Shown: positions 26,706 through 34,445 of the stretch, one piece after another
Numbering within the stretch: the stretch's first letter is position 1
Layout of the letters: each line of letters begins with the position of its first letter
Assembly (NCBI RefSeq): GCF_007829335.1
Contig: NZ_VIWO01000010.1
Coordinates: forward strand, 62,001 to 126,000
Reading direction: 5' to 3'
DNA: 64,000 bases
Origin: Chitinophaga polysaccharea
Lineage (GTDB): Bacteria > Bacteroidota > Bacteroidia > Chitinophagales > Chitinophagaceae
Position numbers and translations under genes: made by a program
The notes under the pieces: model-generated
Database searches by the model: none
What the model was told of the DNA's origin: nothing
The model's input: the letters and a program-made list of their open reading frames with translations, nothing else

Positions 26706-26981
26706 ATGAACAAAATACTTAGCATTATGAAAAACCTGCCCGCCACCATTGGCCTTGTCGTAATACTGATGCTGCTCTTTTTCTTTAAAGGAAACCCGGA
26801 TCATGCAGCACAGGCCGCTCCGATAGCAACTAACGGTAGCGTTATTTCCGAAGACGCTCTGCGTCAGTCGGTGGATACCATGCCTAAAAAGCACCACCCT
26901 GAAAAGAAGGATTGGAAGAAAAAAGGGAAAGGAATGGGAAAGGACACTACCTGGAGACCCAAGAAAGATAGCGTTCAATAA
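26706..26981 (+). CDS. Small single-pass membrane protein with basic tail
   Basis: 91 residues from ATG 26706 (84 from ATG 26727). One hydrophobic helix (IGLVVILMLLFFF) near the N-terminus is followed by an Ala-rich spacer and a strongly basic tail (KKHHPEKKDWKKKGKG, ending RPKKDSVQ). It could be a signal anchor or an exported basic peptide. No family recognised. A clean terminator follows 24 bp after the stop, which supports it being a transcribed unit. Confidence 0.5.
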   Translation: MNKILSIMKNLPATIGLVVILMLLFFFKGNPDHAAQAAPIATNGSVISEDALRQSVDTMPKKHHPEKKDWKKKGKGMGKDTTWRPKKDSVQ

Positions 26982-27004
26982 GCATAAGATGGTTATAGTA
27001 CAGT

Positions 27005-27032
27005 ACTCCTGGCAAGAGCCAGGAGTTTTTCT
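27005..27032. terminator. Bidirectional terminator between the small membrane gene and pirin
   Basis: Perfect 9-bp stem ACTCCTGGC/GCCAGGAGT with an AAGA loop, then TTTTTCTATTTTT on the plus strand. It sits between convergent genes and overlaps the last bases of the pirin gene. Confidence 0.8.
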
Positions 27033-27894
27033 ATTTTTCCAGGGTGCCGAATAGGCCGTTTTTATAGTCTGCTATTGCCTGGTCCACCTCTTCTGCGGTA
27101 TTCATCACGAAGTTATCTTTTGCGGCTACCGGTTCATCGATCGGTTCGGCGCAAAGATATAACAGGCGGGTATTTTCAACAGCGGTCATATGTATATCGC
27201 TGGCGGTATCTTCTTTATCAAATACGACGAGGTGGTACCCGGTAACATCCGTTCCGTTTACATTTATTTTTCCATCTACTACATACAATAAAGTCCAGTA
27301 GCCCAACGTAGCCGTTAATGTCACCTGGCTGCCGGCATCTACCTTTCCCCATATAGCGGTAATAGGCGTATAGTTTTTCAGGGGGCCTTTTTTGCCTTCA
27401 TAGTCGCCGCCTACCAGGGTAAGGTGTACACCTTCCTTTACTGCCACGGCGGGCATTTCTGCGCCTTTAATGTATTGGTACCAGGGATTTTCGCCCTTGT
27501 GGGCGGCGGGTACATTAAACCATAATTGCAGCAGTTCGTAGTTACCGCCCTTTTCCAGGAATTCGGGGGAAGGGCCTTCGCTGTGAAGGATGCCTTTACC
27601 GGCAAACATCCACTGTACATCCCCACCAGTCACCGTCATAGCATTACCAGCATTATCGCGATGGAAGCCTTGTCCCTGCAGCATAAAGGTAACCGGGGCA
27701 AAGCCGCGGTGCGGATGCGGATGCAGCCTGTCTTCCGGCGATCCCGGGGCAAAATATTTAGCCGGCATATGATGTACCACGATGAAGGGACTGGCAAACC
27801 GGAACTGCATGGTGGGCAGCGATTGCCTGACCACTTCGGTATCGGTAATGTGTTTTTCACGTCCTTCCAGCACGTGCAGTATCTTCTTCTCCAT
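27031..27894 (-). CDS. Pirin-family cupin protein
   Basis: 287 residues, bicupin fold. Metal-binding residues of the first cupin are visible in HPHPHRGF (about 57-64), with the second pair further on (about His100 and Glu103 in ILHSEGP). The C-terminal cupin includes the usual GYHLVVFDKE. Some bacterial pirins have quercetinase activity, others modulate enzymes or redox responses; no function can be fixed here. It lies 10 bp downstream of the CorC-type gene on the same strand and likely shares its transcript. Confidence 0.9.
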   Translation of the reverse strand: MEKKILHVLEGREKHITDTEVVRQSLPTMQFRFASPFIVVHHMPAKYFAPGSPEDRLHPHPHRGFAPVTFMLQGQGFHRDNAGNAMTVTGGDVQWMFAGKGILHSEGPSPEFLEKGGNYELLQLWFNVPAAHKGENPWYQYIKGAEMPAVAVKEGVHLTLVGGDYEGKKGPLKNYTPITAIWGKVDAGSQVTLTATLGYWTLLYVVDGKINVNGTDVTGYHLVVFDKEDTASDIHMTAVENTRLLYLCAEPIDEPVAAKDNFVMNTAEEVDQAIADYKNGLFGTLEK

Positions 27895-27904
27895 AAAAAT
27901 TATA

Positions 27905-29191
27905 TTAACGGATCAGTTTCAGTCTCGCTTTCTCCACGGAACTACGGAACATTTTCAGGATCAGTACTTCGTAGTTTTCGATGATGATCACTTCTCCTTC
28001 ACGGGGGATATTACCATGTATGTAATTGATTAAACCGGAAAGTGTTTCATAATGTTCACTTTCAGGAAGCGGGTAAGGCAGCAGCTCATTGATGTCGGCC
28101 AGGTATTCGTGTGCGTTGACGATAAAGTTACCATCTTTTTGTTCCACGATAGGCGCCTCATGGTCGTGCTCATCCTGGATATCCCCTACCAGTTCTTCCA
28201 GGATATCTTCCATGGTTACAATCCCTTCTGTGTCGCCAAATTCGTTGGTTACAACGGCCATTTGCAGGCGTTGCAACTGGAAAGTACGCAGGAGGTCTTT
28301 GATCTTCATGCTATCCGGTACATAAAATACCGGCTTCATGATATCTTTTATATTGACCAGCGTTTTCTCGTGCATACCTTTTACCACATCTTTGGTATAT
28401 ACCACGCCCTGGAGGTGATCGAGGGAGTTGCTGTATACGGGGTAGCGGGAATAGCCATCGCGGATAACCTGGTCGATCAATTCTGCCAGGGGCAGGTTAA
28501 TGTCGAGGGCGGAAATATCTTTGCGGTGGGTAAGGATTTCCTTTACCCGGCTGTCATCGAATTCAAATACGTTCTGGATCAGTTCCCGTTCCGTTTCTTC
28601 GATAGCGCCTCCTTCCTGGCTTTCAGAGATAATCAGTTTCAGCTCTTCTTCAGAGTGAATTTCAGACTCCCCCGCCGGGGTAATACCGATCAGGCGGAGA
28701 ATACTATTGGCTAACCCGTTGAGCATCCAGATAAAAGGGCGGAAAATGACGAACAGCGCCCTTAGCGGAACGGCAACCACCAACGTGGTAGGCAGCGGCT
28801 TACGGATGGCCATTGATTTAGGCGCCAGTTCCCCGAAAACGATATGTAAGATAGTGATAATGGTGAAGGCGATGGCTACTGCGATTACATGTACGGCAGA
28901 TTCGGCGATGTGAATACCCAGTTTATCCATTACTGTGAGTACGATGGTGGTCATCACCGACTCGCCCACCCAGCCCAGGCCCAGGGAAGCCAGGGTAATA
29001 CCCAGCTGGGTAGCAGCCAGGTACCCATCGAGGTTACTTAAAATACTCTTGGCCGCCGCGGTGGTTCGCTTGCCCGCGCCGCTTTTACTGGCGATCTGGG
29101 AGGAGCGGACTTTGACAATGGCAAATTCTGCCGCCACAAAGAATCCGTTTAAAAGCACTAATATAATGGTCCAGAAAAGTTGCCAAAGCAT
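27905..29191 (-). CDS. CNNM/CBS/CorC-type membrane protein (hemolysin family)
   Basis: 428 residues. A CNNM (DUF21) transmembrane domain covers about 1-190 (WTIILVLLNGFFVAAEFA at the N-terminus, FGELAPKSMAIRKP near 119-132). Two CBS domains follow (about 205-330; ILTHRKDI, SRYPVYSNS, GIVTMEDILEELVGDIQDE), then a C-terminal CorC_HlyC domain (about 345-420). The family includes CorB/CorC-type magnesium exporters and is often annotated as hemolysin; magnesium or cobalt efflux is the better-supported role. A -7 box match lies about 27-34 bp upstream of its ATG. Confidence 0.92.
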   Translation of the reverse strand: MLWQLFWTIILVLLNGFFVAAEFAIVKVRSSQIASKSGAGKRTTAAAKSILSNLDGYLAATQLGITLASLGLGWVGESVMTTIVLTVMDKLGIHIAESAVHVIAVAIAFTIITILHIVFGELAPKSMAIRKPLPTTLVVAVPLRALFVIFRPFIWMLNGLANSILRLIGITPAGESEIHSEEELKLIISESQEGGAIEETERELIQNVFEFDDSRVKEILTHRKDISALDINLPLAELIDQVIRDGYSRYPVYSNSLDHLQGVVYTKDVVKGMHEKTLVNIKDIMKPVFYVPDSMKIKDLLRTFQLQRLQMAVVTNEFGDTEGIVTMEDILEELVGDIQDEHDHEAPIVEQKDGNFIVNAHEYLADINELLPYPLPESEHYETLSGLINYIHGNIPREGEVIIIENYEVLILKMFRSSVEKARLKLIR

Positions 29192-29217
29192 GTAGTTCGT
29201 AAATTGGTTCGCAACCC

Positions 29218-29225
29218 CAAATATA
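29218..29225 (-). promoter_or_regulatory. -7 box before the CNNM/CorC-type gene
   Basis: Minus-strand TATATTTG matches TAnnTTTG exactly and lies about 30 bp before the start codon at 29191. No clear -33 TTTG partner. Confidence 0.4.
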
Positions 29226-29366
29226 GGTAAATCAATTTTTATACGTTGTTGCTATTTTATGAATAACTTATTTATTGACGCTCCCGGGGTATTTTTTTGC
29301 AAATAGTCTACTTATTTCATAGAGTTTATGTATTTTGTGGTGAATTAAGGCAGGCATATCAAAAAA

Positions 29367-30344
29367 ATGGAGAAAGATACTACTACCCTGGTTGCCCCTG
29401 CAGCCACTATCACAGCGGAATCGAAGGCGGTAGCGCCAAAAGAAAACGGCAACAATACGGAAAACAGCACGTTTAGACAACAGCGCTGGATATATGGGTT
29501 GGCCGGACTACTGCTCCTGGTAACGGGATTGGGCATTGCCTGGTGGCAGTCGCCCGATTTTCGCGTGTATGTAGAAGATATTCCTCCTACTTTCTATTAT
29601 TTCCTCGTTGCCGGGTTTATTTTTGCCATGATCGATGGCGCCATCGGCATGTCGTATGGTATTACGTCTACTACCTTTTCGTTGTCGATGGGGATACCGC
29701 CGGCATCGGCCAGTACCGCGGTGCATATTTCGGAGATCCTGAGTTGCGGCATTGCCGGCTGGATGCACCTGAGAATGGGAAATGTCAACAAGAAACTCTT
29801 TAAACTCCTGATATTACCGGGTATTGCGGGCGCGGTGATCGGCGCCTACCTATTATCCTCGCTCGAACATTATGCCCAGTATACCAAACCCCTGGTATCC
29901 TTATATACCCTAATCCTCGGAATCGTGATCCTGAAACGGGCTATCCAGGCACAACGCAAAAAGGTAGTGACTAACAAAATAAAACGTATCGGTTTCCTGG
30001 GATTTGGCGGCGGATTTATAGACGCGATTGGAGGCGGAGGCTGGGGCTCTATCGTGTTATCTTCGCTCATTGCGGGTGGCAGACATCCCCGCTTTTCTTT
30101 AGGCACGGTAAAGGCTACCCGCTTTTTTATTGCCATGCTCAGTTCCCTCACATTTGTTACCGTACTTTCCCACGTACACTGGGATGCTGTACTGGGCCTG
30201 GTATTGGGCAGCGCCATTGCTTCCCCGATTGCTGCCAGGGTGTCCAATAAAATTTCCGCTAAAACCATTATGGTGGCCGTGGCCGTGATTGTGATCCTGG
30301 TGAGTATGAAGAGCATTTATACCTTTGTGGGAAAAATCATATAG
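29367..30344 (+). CDS. TauE/SafE-family (TSUP) membrane exporter
   Basis: 325 residues. A polar N-terminal tail of about 37 residues precedes roughly eight to nine transmembrane helices. Family motifs are visible in GAIGMSYGITSTT (near 90-102), PPASASTAVHISEI and the mirrored second half GGGFIDAIGGGGWGSIV plus LGTVKATRFFIA. TSUP proteins export sulfite, sulfoacetate or related sulfur anions. A cysteine/methionine-synthesis enzyme lies about 2 kb away, but no direct link is shown. The unusually long cytosolic N-terminal tail is worth noting. It converges with the BOF gene 9 bp later. Confidence 0.88.
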   Translation: MEKDTTTLVAPAATITAESKAVAPKENGNNTENSTFRQQRWIYGLAGLLLLVTGLGIAWWQSPDFRVYVEDIPPTFYYFLVAGFIFAMIDGAIGMSYGITSTTFSLSMGIPPASASTAVHISEILSCGIAGWMHLRMGNVNKKLFKLLILPGIAGAVIGAYLLSSLEHYAQYTKPLVSLYTLILGIVILKRAIQAQRKKVVTNKIKRIGFLGFGGGFIDAIGGGGWGSIVLSSLIAGGRHPRFSLGTVKATRFFIAMLSSLTFVTVLSHVHWDAVLGLVLGSAIASPIAARVSNKISAKTIMVAVAVIVILVSMKSIYTFVGKII

Positions 30345-30353
30345 TCCTCACCG

Positions 30354-30674
30354 TTAATTAATCGGCTGGTTAACCGTTAACGTAATAGGTTTGTCCATTT
30401 CATATTCTACCCATACTTTAATGGTTACCGCTTCCCTATCGCTCAGCGGGCGTTCGGGCAGGAATTTGGGTGGTACATTTACGTGAATTTCTGCGGTACG
30501 GTCTTCAAACACGTAGTTATTGTTATTCAATTTTTTGGTGAAGTAGCCGATGAGCTGCACGGTAGTGCTATCGTTATGCAGCCGGCGGGCATTACGCATC
30601 ACTTCTCCTACGGTATAGGTTTTATCCTGTACCAGAGCAAAGGGAAGCAACAAACCCAACAACCAGCTTTTCAT
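30354..30674 (-). CDS. BOF (bacterial OB-fold, YgiW-like) secreted protein
   Basis: 106 residues with a short signal peptide (about 1-16). The segment TTVQLIGYFTKKLNNNNYVFEDRTAEIHVNV, split across positions 37-67, matches the strand pattern of E. coli YgiW (a phrase of type VxLxGxIxxxxxxxxYxFxDxxxxIxVxI). BOF proteins are small periplasmic proteins tied to stress responses and possibly bind cations or small ligands. It converges with the TauE-type gene and is divergent from the symporter gene. Confidence 0.75.
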   Translation of the reverse strand: MKSWLLGLLLPFALVQDKTYTVGEVMRNARRLHNDSTTVQLIGYFTKKLNNNNYVFEDRTAEIHVNVPPKFLPERPLSDREAVTIKVWVEYEMDKPITLTVNQPIN

Positions 30675-30737
30675 ATACTAAAATTAAGATACAAATTTCA
30701 TTAAACAATAATCAGCCCTGATTGTTCACGGATCAAT

Positions 30738-30745
30738 TACATTTG
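30738..30745 (+). promoter_or_regulatory. -7 box before the symporter gene
   Basis: TACATTTG matches TAnnTTTG exactly, 28 bp before the ATG at 30774. A -33 partner at the optimal distance is not seen. Confidence 0.45.
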
Positions 30746-30773
30746 GTTAACTTGTACCCTATAAACTTCAGGC

Positions 30774-31985
30774 ATGGGATTTTTTAAGACGTACCGCAGC
30801 ATGGTTACGCTGCTGGCCGGCATTATAGCTGGCAGTATCGCAGGGCTTATATTCGGTGAAAAAGTTGTTGTGATAAAGCCCATCGCCGACATCTTCCTGA
30901 ACCTTTTATTTACCGCCATTATACCGCTGGTATTTTTTTGTATTGCCAGCGCCATTGCCCATATTGAAGCCGGTAATAAGCTGGGGCGTATACTGGGTGT
31001 GATGTCGCTGGTATTCCTGTCTACCATTCTACTCTCCGCTTTCTTAACTATTGTGGCAGTGTGGATTTTCCCGATACATCAACAGGTAACGCTGAGTCAT
31101 GATATCAACCTGGAGCAGCCGGGCAACTGGGGAGAGCAGCTTGTTAAACTCCTTACTGTAAATGAGTTCTACGAGATATTGTCCCGCAAAAATATGTTAC
31201 CGTTTATCATATTTTCAGGCATCACCGGTTTGGCGGCTATGCGCGCAGGCGAGCATGGTAAAGCATTCCGGCAGTTTTTGTATTCCGGCAACGAGGTAAT
31301 GAAAGATGTGCTCATTGTAATTATGAATCTGGGGCCTGTTGGTTTAGGCGCTTATTTCGCTTACCAGGTGGGCACTGTAGGTCCAAAATTGTTTGGCACC
31401 TACGCGCATTCCCTGGGTATTTATTATGGCTTCGGCTCCCTGTATTTTCTTGTTGGCTTCACCTTATATGCCTTCATTGCCGGTGGTATTCCGGGCATTC
31501 GCATCTTCTGGAAAAATAATATTATACCTACGCTTACCGCAGTGGGCACCGGTAGCAGCATTGCTACCATTCCCGCCAATCTCAATGCCGTAAAAGCGAT
31601 GGGCGTACCCGAGGATATAGGCGGCGTGGTCGTTCCCCTGGGAGCCACCCTGCATAAAGATGGCTCCAGTATTTCTTCCATTATCAAGATGGCGGTGGTA
31701 TTCGCCATGTTTGGCAAGAGCTTCGACGGACCGGGTATTATCCTGATGGCGCTCGGTGTTACCGTTATTGCCAGCATTGTAGAAGGTGGTATTCCCAATG
31801 GAGGTTATATTGGGGAGATGCTGGTGATGAGCATCTACGGCTTCCCGATAGAGGCCTTGCCCCCACTGATGATTATCGGTACCCTCGTAGATCCGCTGGC
31901 CACCATTCTTAATGCCACGGGCGATAATGTAGCCGCTATGCTGACAACGCGGTTTCTTCGCGGGCGGTCACCGGCAGTTTCTTAA
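30774..31985 (+). CDS. Dicarboxylate/amino acid:cation symporter (DAACS)
   Basis: 403 residues, inner-membrane secondary transporter of the glutamate/aspartate/C4-dicarboxylate group. Hallmarks: the serine-rich re-entrant loop TGSSIATIPANL (about 260-271), the later PLGATLHKDGSSI motif (about 289-301) and the C-terminal DPLATILNATGDNVAA with the conserved Asn/Asp. Exact substrate is not predictable. Its last 50 bp are antisense to the end of the convergent PLP-enzyme gene, an unusually long tail-to-tail overlap. Confidence 0.92.
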   Translation: MGFFKTYRSMVTLLAGIIAGSIAGLIFGEKVVVIKPIADIFLNLLFTAIIPLVFFCIASAIAHIEAGNKLGRILGVMSLVFLSTILLSAFLTIVAVWIFPIHQQVTLSHDINLEQPGNWGEQLVKLLTVNEFYEILSRKNMLPFIIFSGITGLAAMRAGEHGKAFRQFLYSGNEVMKDVLIVIMNLGPVGLGAYFAYQVGTVGPKLFGTYAHSLGIYYGFGSLYFLVGFTLYAFIAGGIPGIRIFWKNNIIPTLTAVGTGSSIATIPANLNAVKAMGVPEDIGGVVVPLGATLHKDGSSISSIIKMAVVFAMFGKSFDGPGIILMALGVTVIASIVEGGIPNGGYIGEMLVMSIYGFPIEALPPLMIIGTLVDPLATILNATGDNVAAMLTTRFLRGRSPAVS

Positions 31986-33114
31986 ACGCCTGTTCCAGGT
32001 CGGCCAGCAGGTCGGCTGTTTCTTCCAGTCCTACCGACAACCGGATGAGGCTATCGCTTACACCTGCCGCCTTTCTCTTTTCAGCAGGAATAGATTTATG
32101 GGTCATTGCCGCAGGGTGACATACCAGGCTCTTAATGCCGCCCAGGCTTTCTGCCAGCTTGAAGTAGTGCGTACCTGTTACGAAAGCGGTTGCTGCTTCG
32201 GTGGTATCGTCTTTGAGCGTGAAAGAAATGATTCCTCCAAATCCTTTGCTCTGCTGCTTTGCCAGCTCATGACCCGGATGCGATGGTAGTCCCGGATAAA
32301 ATACTTTCTCCACGGCAGGATGTTGCTCCAGGTATTCGGCCAATGCCTGTGCGTTGATGCCATGCTGTTTGATGCGCAGTGGCAGGGTTTCTATGCCCCT
32401 GATCAGGAGGAAGCTGTCGAACGGCGAAAGAATGGCTCCACAGGCATTTTGGTAGAACTTGATTTCTTCACCCAGTTGCGGCGTTTTTGAGATAACCACG
32501 CCGGCAATTAAGTCGCTATGGCCCCCGAGGTATTTGGTAGCGCTGTGTATGACGAGGTCGGCGCCCAATTGCAACGGCTTTTGTAATATGGGGGAAGCAA
32601 AGGTATTATCGACGCAAAACAGGCAGTTATGTGCTTTGGCGATGCGTCCTATCGCTGCAATGTCAGAGATCTTCAGCGTTGGGTTGGTAGGCGTTTCCAG
32701 CCAGATGAGGCGGGTGGCCGGTGTAATGGCGTTGAATACCGTCTGTATATCGGAAGTATCAACATATTTTACTTTGATACCAAATTTTTCATACACCTTA
32801 TGAAACAGGCGGAAAGCGCCGCCATAAATATCGTCTACAGCTACGATTTCATCACCAGACTTTAACAGTTTAATCACCGCATCGATGGCAGCAAGTCCGC
32901 TGGCAAAGGCAGATGCAGCGGCGCCACCTTCGAGTTGAGCGATAATTTTTTCGGCTGCTTCCCGGGTAGGATTGTTAGACCGGGCATAGTCATATCCCTT
33001 GTTAACGCCGGGTGCGTCCTGTACAAAAGTAGAGGTCTGATAAATAGGTACGGCAATAGCGCCTGTTTGCGGGTCTACCGGAATAGAATGAATCAATTGG
33101 GTGATAGTGCTCAT
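31936..33114 (-). CDS. Trans-sulfuration PLP enzyme (cystathionine gamma-synthase/lyase family)
   Basis: 392 residues, Cys/Met-metabolism PLP family. Lys194 in SATKYLGGHSDLIAG is the Schiff-base lysine; other motifs are YDYARSNNPTREAAE (41-55), SGLAAIDAV, DDIYGGAFRLF and LETPTNPTLKI. The family includes cystathionine gamma-synthase, cystathionine gamma-lyase and O-acetylhomoserine sulfhydrylase; sequence alone does not separate them. The upstream SAM-I riboswitch argues for a methionine-biosynthetic role (cystathionine gamma-synthase or direct sulfhydrylation). It is the only gene in this transcript before the convergent symporter, whose 3' end it overlaps by 50 bp. Confidence 0.9.
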   Translation of the reverse strand: MSTITQLIHSIPVDPQTGAIAVPIYQTSTFVQDAPGVNKGYDYARSNNPTREAAEKIIAQLEGGAAASAFASGLAAIDAVIKLLKSGDEIVAVDDIYGGAFRLFHKVYEKFGIKVKYVDTSDIQTVFNAITPATRLIWLETPTNPTLKISDIAAIGRIAKAHNCLFCVDNTFASPILQKPLQLGADLVIHSATKYLGGHSDLIAGVVISKTPQLGEEIKFYQNACGAILSPFDSFLLIRGIETLPLRIKQHGINAQALAEYLEQHPAVEKVFYPGLPSHPGHELAKQQSKGFGGIISFTLKDDTTEAATAFVTGTHYFKLAESLGGIKSLVCHPAAMTHKSIPAEKRKAAGVSDSLIRLSVGLEETADLLADLEQAFKKLPVTAREETALSA

Positions 33115-33196
33115 CTTCGTTTGATTTTTAGTTTGATGAAAAATTGGTTAGACAGGTCCGGTTAAATGAGCGTATCAAGAAGTGGCAGGTGGGAGC

Positions 33197-33227
33197 AAAA
33201 AAAAACTCACCTGGATGCCAGATGAGT
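33197..33227 (-). terminator. Terminator of the SAM-I riboswitch leader
   Basis: On the minus strand a 10-bp stem ACTCATCTGG/CCAGGTGAGT (one G-U pair, CAT loop) is followed by nine T. It lies between the aptamer and the PLP-enzyme start codon, so it should stop transcription when SAM is bound. Confidence 0.85.
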
Positions 33228-33269
33228 TTTTACATTATATGATAATGCGATTAAAAACATGTAATCTGA

Positions 33270-33377
33270 CTTATCTTTCCTGGTTACTTTACCAGGATGG
33301 ATGCAGCACCTTTCCCGCTTTCGCGCGATGGTTGCTAAGGATTCGCAGGGCCATTTCCCTCCTCCTTTCTTGATAAG
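33270..33377 (-). ncRNA. SAM-I (S-box) riboswitch
   Basis: Read on the minus strand, the leader opens with CTTATCAAGAAAGG, then GGAGGGAAATGGCCCTGCGA, TTAGCAACC, AAAGGTGCTGCATCC and closes with AGATAAG, which pairs with the opening CTTATC as helix P1. These are the conserved S-box blocks in the right order and spacing over 108 nt. SAM binding should favour the terminator about 45 nt downstream and so switch off the trans-sulfuration gene when methionine/SAM is plentiful. A hairpin TTACAT/ATGTAA between the two may be part of the alternative fold. Confidence 0.95.
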
Positions 33378-33395
33378 CTATTTAAAGAACTGGTG

Positions 33396-33426
33396 CAAAG
33401 ATAGGGCAGAAAATTTAATTACCAAA
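33396..33426 (-). promoter_or_regulatory. Promoter of the SAM riboswitch transcript
   Basis: On the minus strand TTTG (33426-33423), 19 bp, then TATCTTTG (33403-33396): an exact match to the Bacteroidota housekeeping pattern TTTG-N19-TAnnTTTG. The predicted start lies a few bases before the riboswitch. Confidence 0.8.
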
Positions 33427-33450
33427 TTTATTTCCTACAAAATTAGTAGA

Positions 33451-34386
33451 CTATTGTTTTGCCAGTGTTAAACGTATGCCTTCTTCATAAGGCGTAGGTG
33501 TAACATGAAAATGATTTTCAAATTTTGACGAATCCAATATATAGGGATAATTGTTCTGGTAAAGCATTTCCTTCATTTCCCGGATGGTGGAATCAAACAA
33601 ACCGGAGATCGTGAGCATAAAGCCACCCAGCTTCATGTACCGGGGTTTTACGCCCATTTGTGCGGCAATCATCTGCATATAACCTTTGCCGTCGGGTGCA
33701 GGGCTGGCTGTAGGCAGGTGCCACACCTGGTTCCAGGAGCTGTCATCCTGCGACAACAGGTAAAGTCCTTTGGCGGCATCCGGCGTAAAGGTATAACTAT
33801 GTGTGAGGGTATCTTTTCCCAGCCACATCGCGGAGCTTTTATTCTTGAATTTGTCGATGATAAGGAGGTTGAGGAAGCCGGTTTTATCAGCGCCCGGACC
33901 GTAGAAATCCGCAGCCCTGGCAATGGTAGCGGTGATATTCCCCGCTTTTACTTCGTTCATTAATTGGGTGGCGATCGCTGCACGTACCTTCCCTTTTTTA
34001 CTGCTGGGTTGATACGGAGTATCTTCTTTCATAGGACCGTTTACTAACCCGTACGAGTATACGTTGTCGAAGAAGATCAGTTTAGCGCCAGTAGCTTTAC
34101 AAGCTGCGATAACATTATTCATGATCCGGGGCCATGCATCGGACCATACCTTAATGTCATATTTGAGTCCCGCTGTGAGGAATACGACGGCGCTTCCCTT
34201 CACGGCATTGAGTGTTTGCGCAGCATCGGTGATATCTGCAGATACCAGGTCGGTGATGCCGGCAATGGATTGAGGGGAGCGACTCACGAGGCGTACCCTT
34301 TTCTGGTTGCTGACCAGTATGGTGGCCAGTTCATTGGCAATAATACCTCCTGCGCCGAGGATGGTATACAAAGGTGACTCAGACAT
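33451..34386 (-). CDS. NAD-dependent epimerase/dehydratase-like protein
   Basis: 311 residues, Rossmann fold of the atypical/extended SDR type. The nucleotide loop is GAGGIIANELA (11-21), followed by the acidic/basic end of strand 2 (VRLVSRSP). The strand LIFFDNVYSYG carries the Tyr region (near 109), though the classical YxxxK is not clear (KKGKVRAAIA). Substrate segment RAADFYGPG resembles sugar-nucleotide or isoflavone-reductase-like SDRs. Likely a cytosolic NAD(P)-dependent reductase/epimerase of unknown substrate. It is separated from the YdcF-like gene upstream by 59 bp. Confidence 0.8.
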   Translation of the reverse strand: MSESPLYTILGAGGIIANELATILVSNQKRVRLVSRSPQSIAGITDLVSADITDAAQTLNAVKGSAVVFLTAGLKYDIKVWSDAWPRIMNNVIAACKATGAKLIFFDNVYSYGLVNGPMKEDTPYQPSSKKGKVRAAIATQLMNEVKAGNITATIARAADFYGPGADKTGFLNLLIIDKFKNKSSAMWLGKDTLTHSYTFTPDAAKGLYLLSQDDSSWNQVWHLPTASPAPDGKGYMQMIAAQMGVKPRYMKLGGFMLTISGLFDSTIREMKEMLYQNNYPYILDSSKFENHFHVTPTPYEEGIRLTLAKQ

Positions 34387-34445
34387 AAATGATAATTGTA
34401 GATGTAAGTAAGACGAACAAGTGATTAAAATATTGCGTTCCCCGA

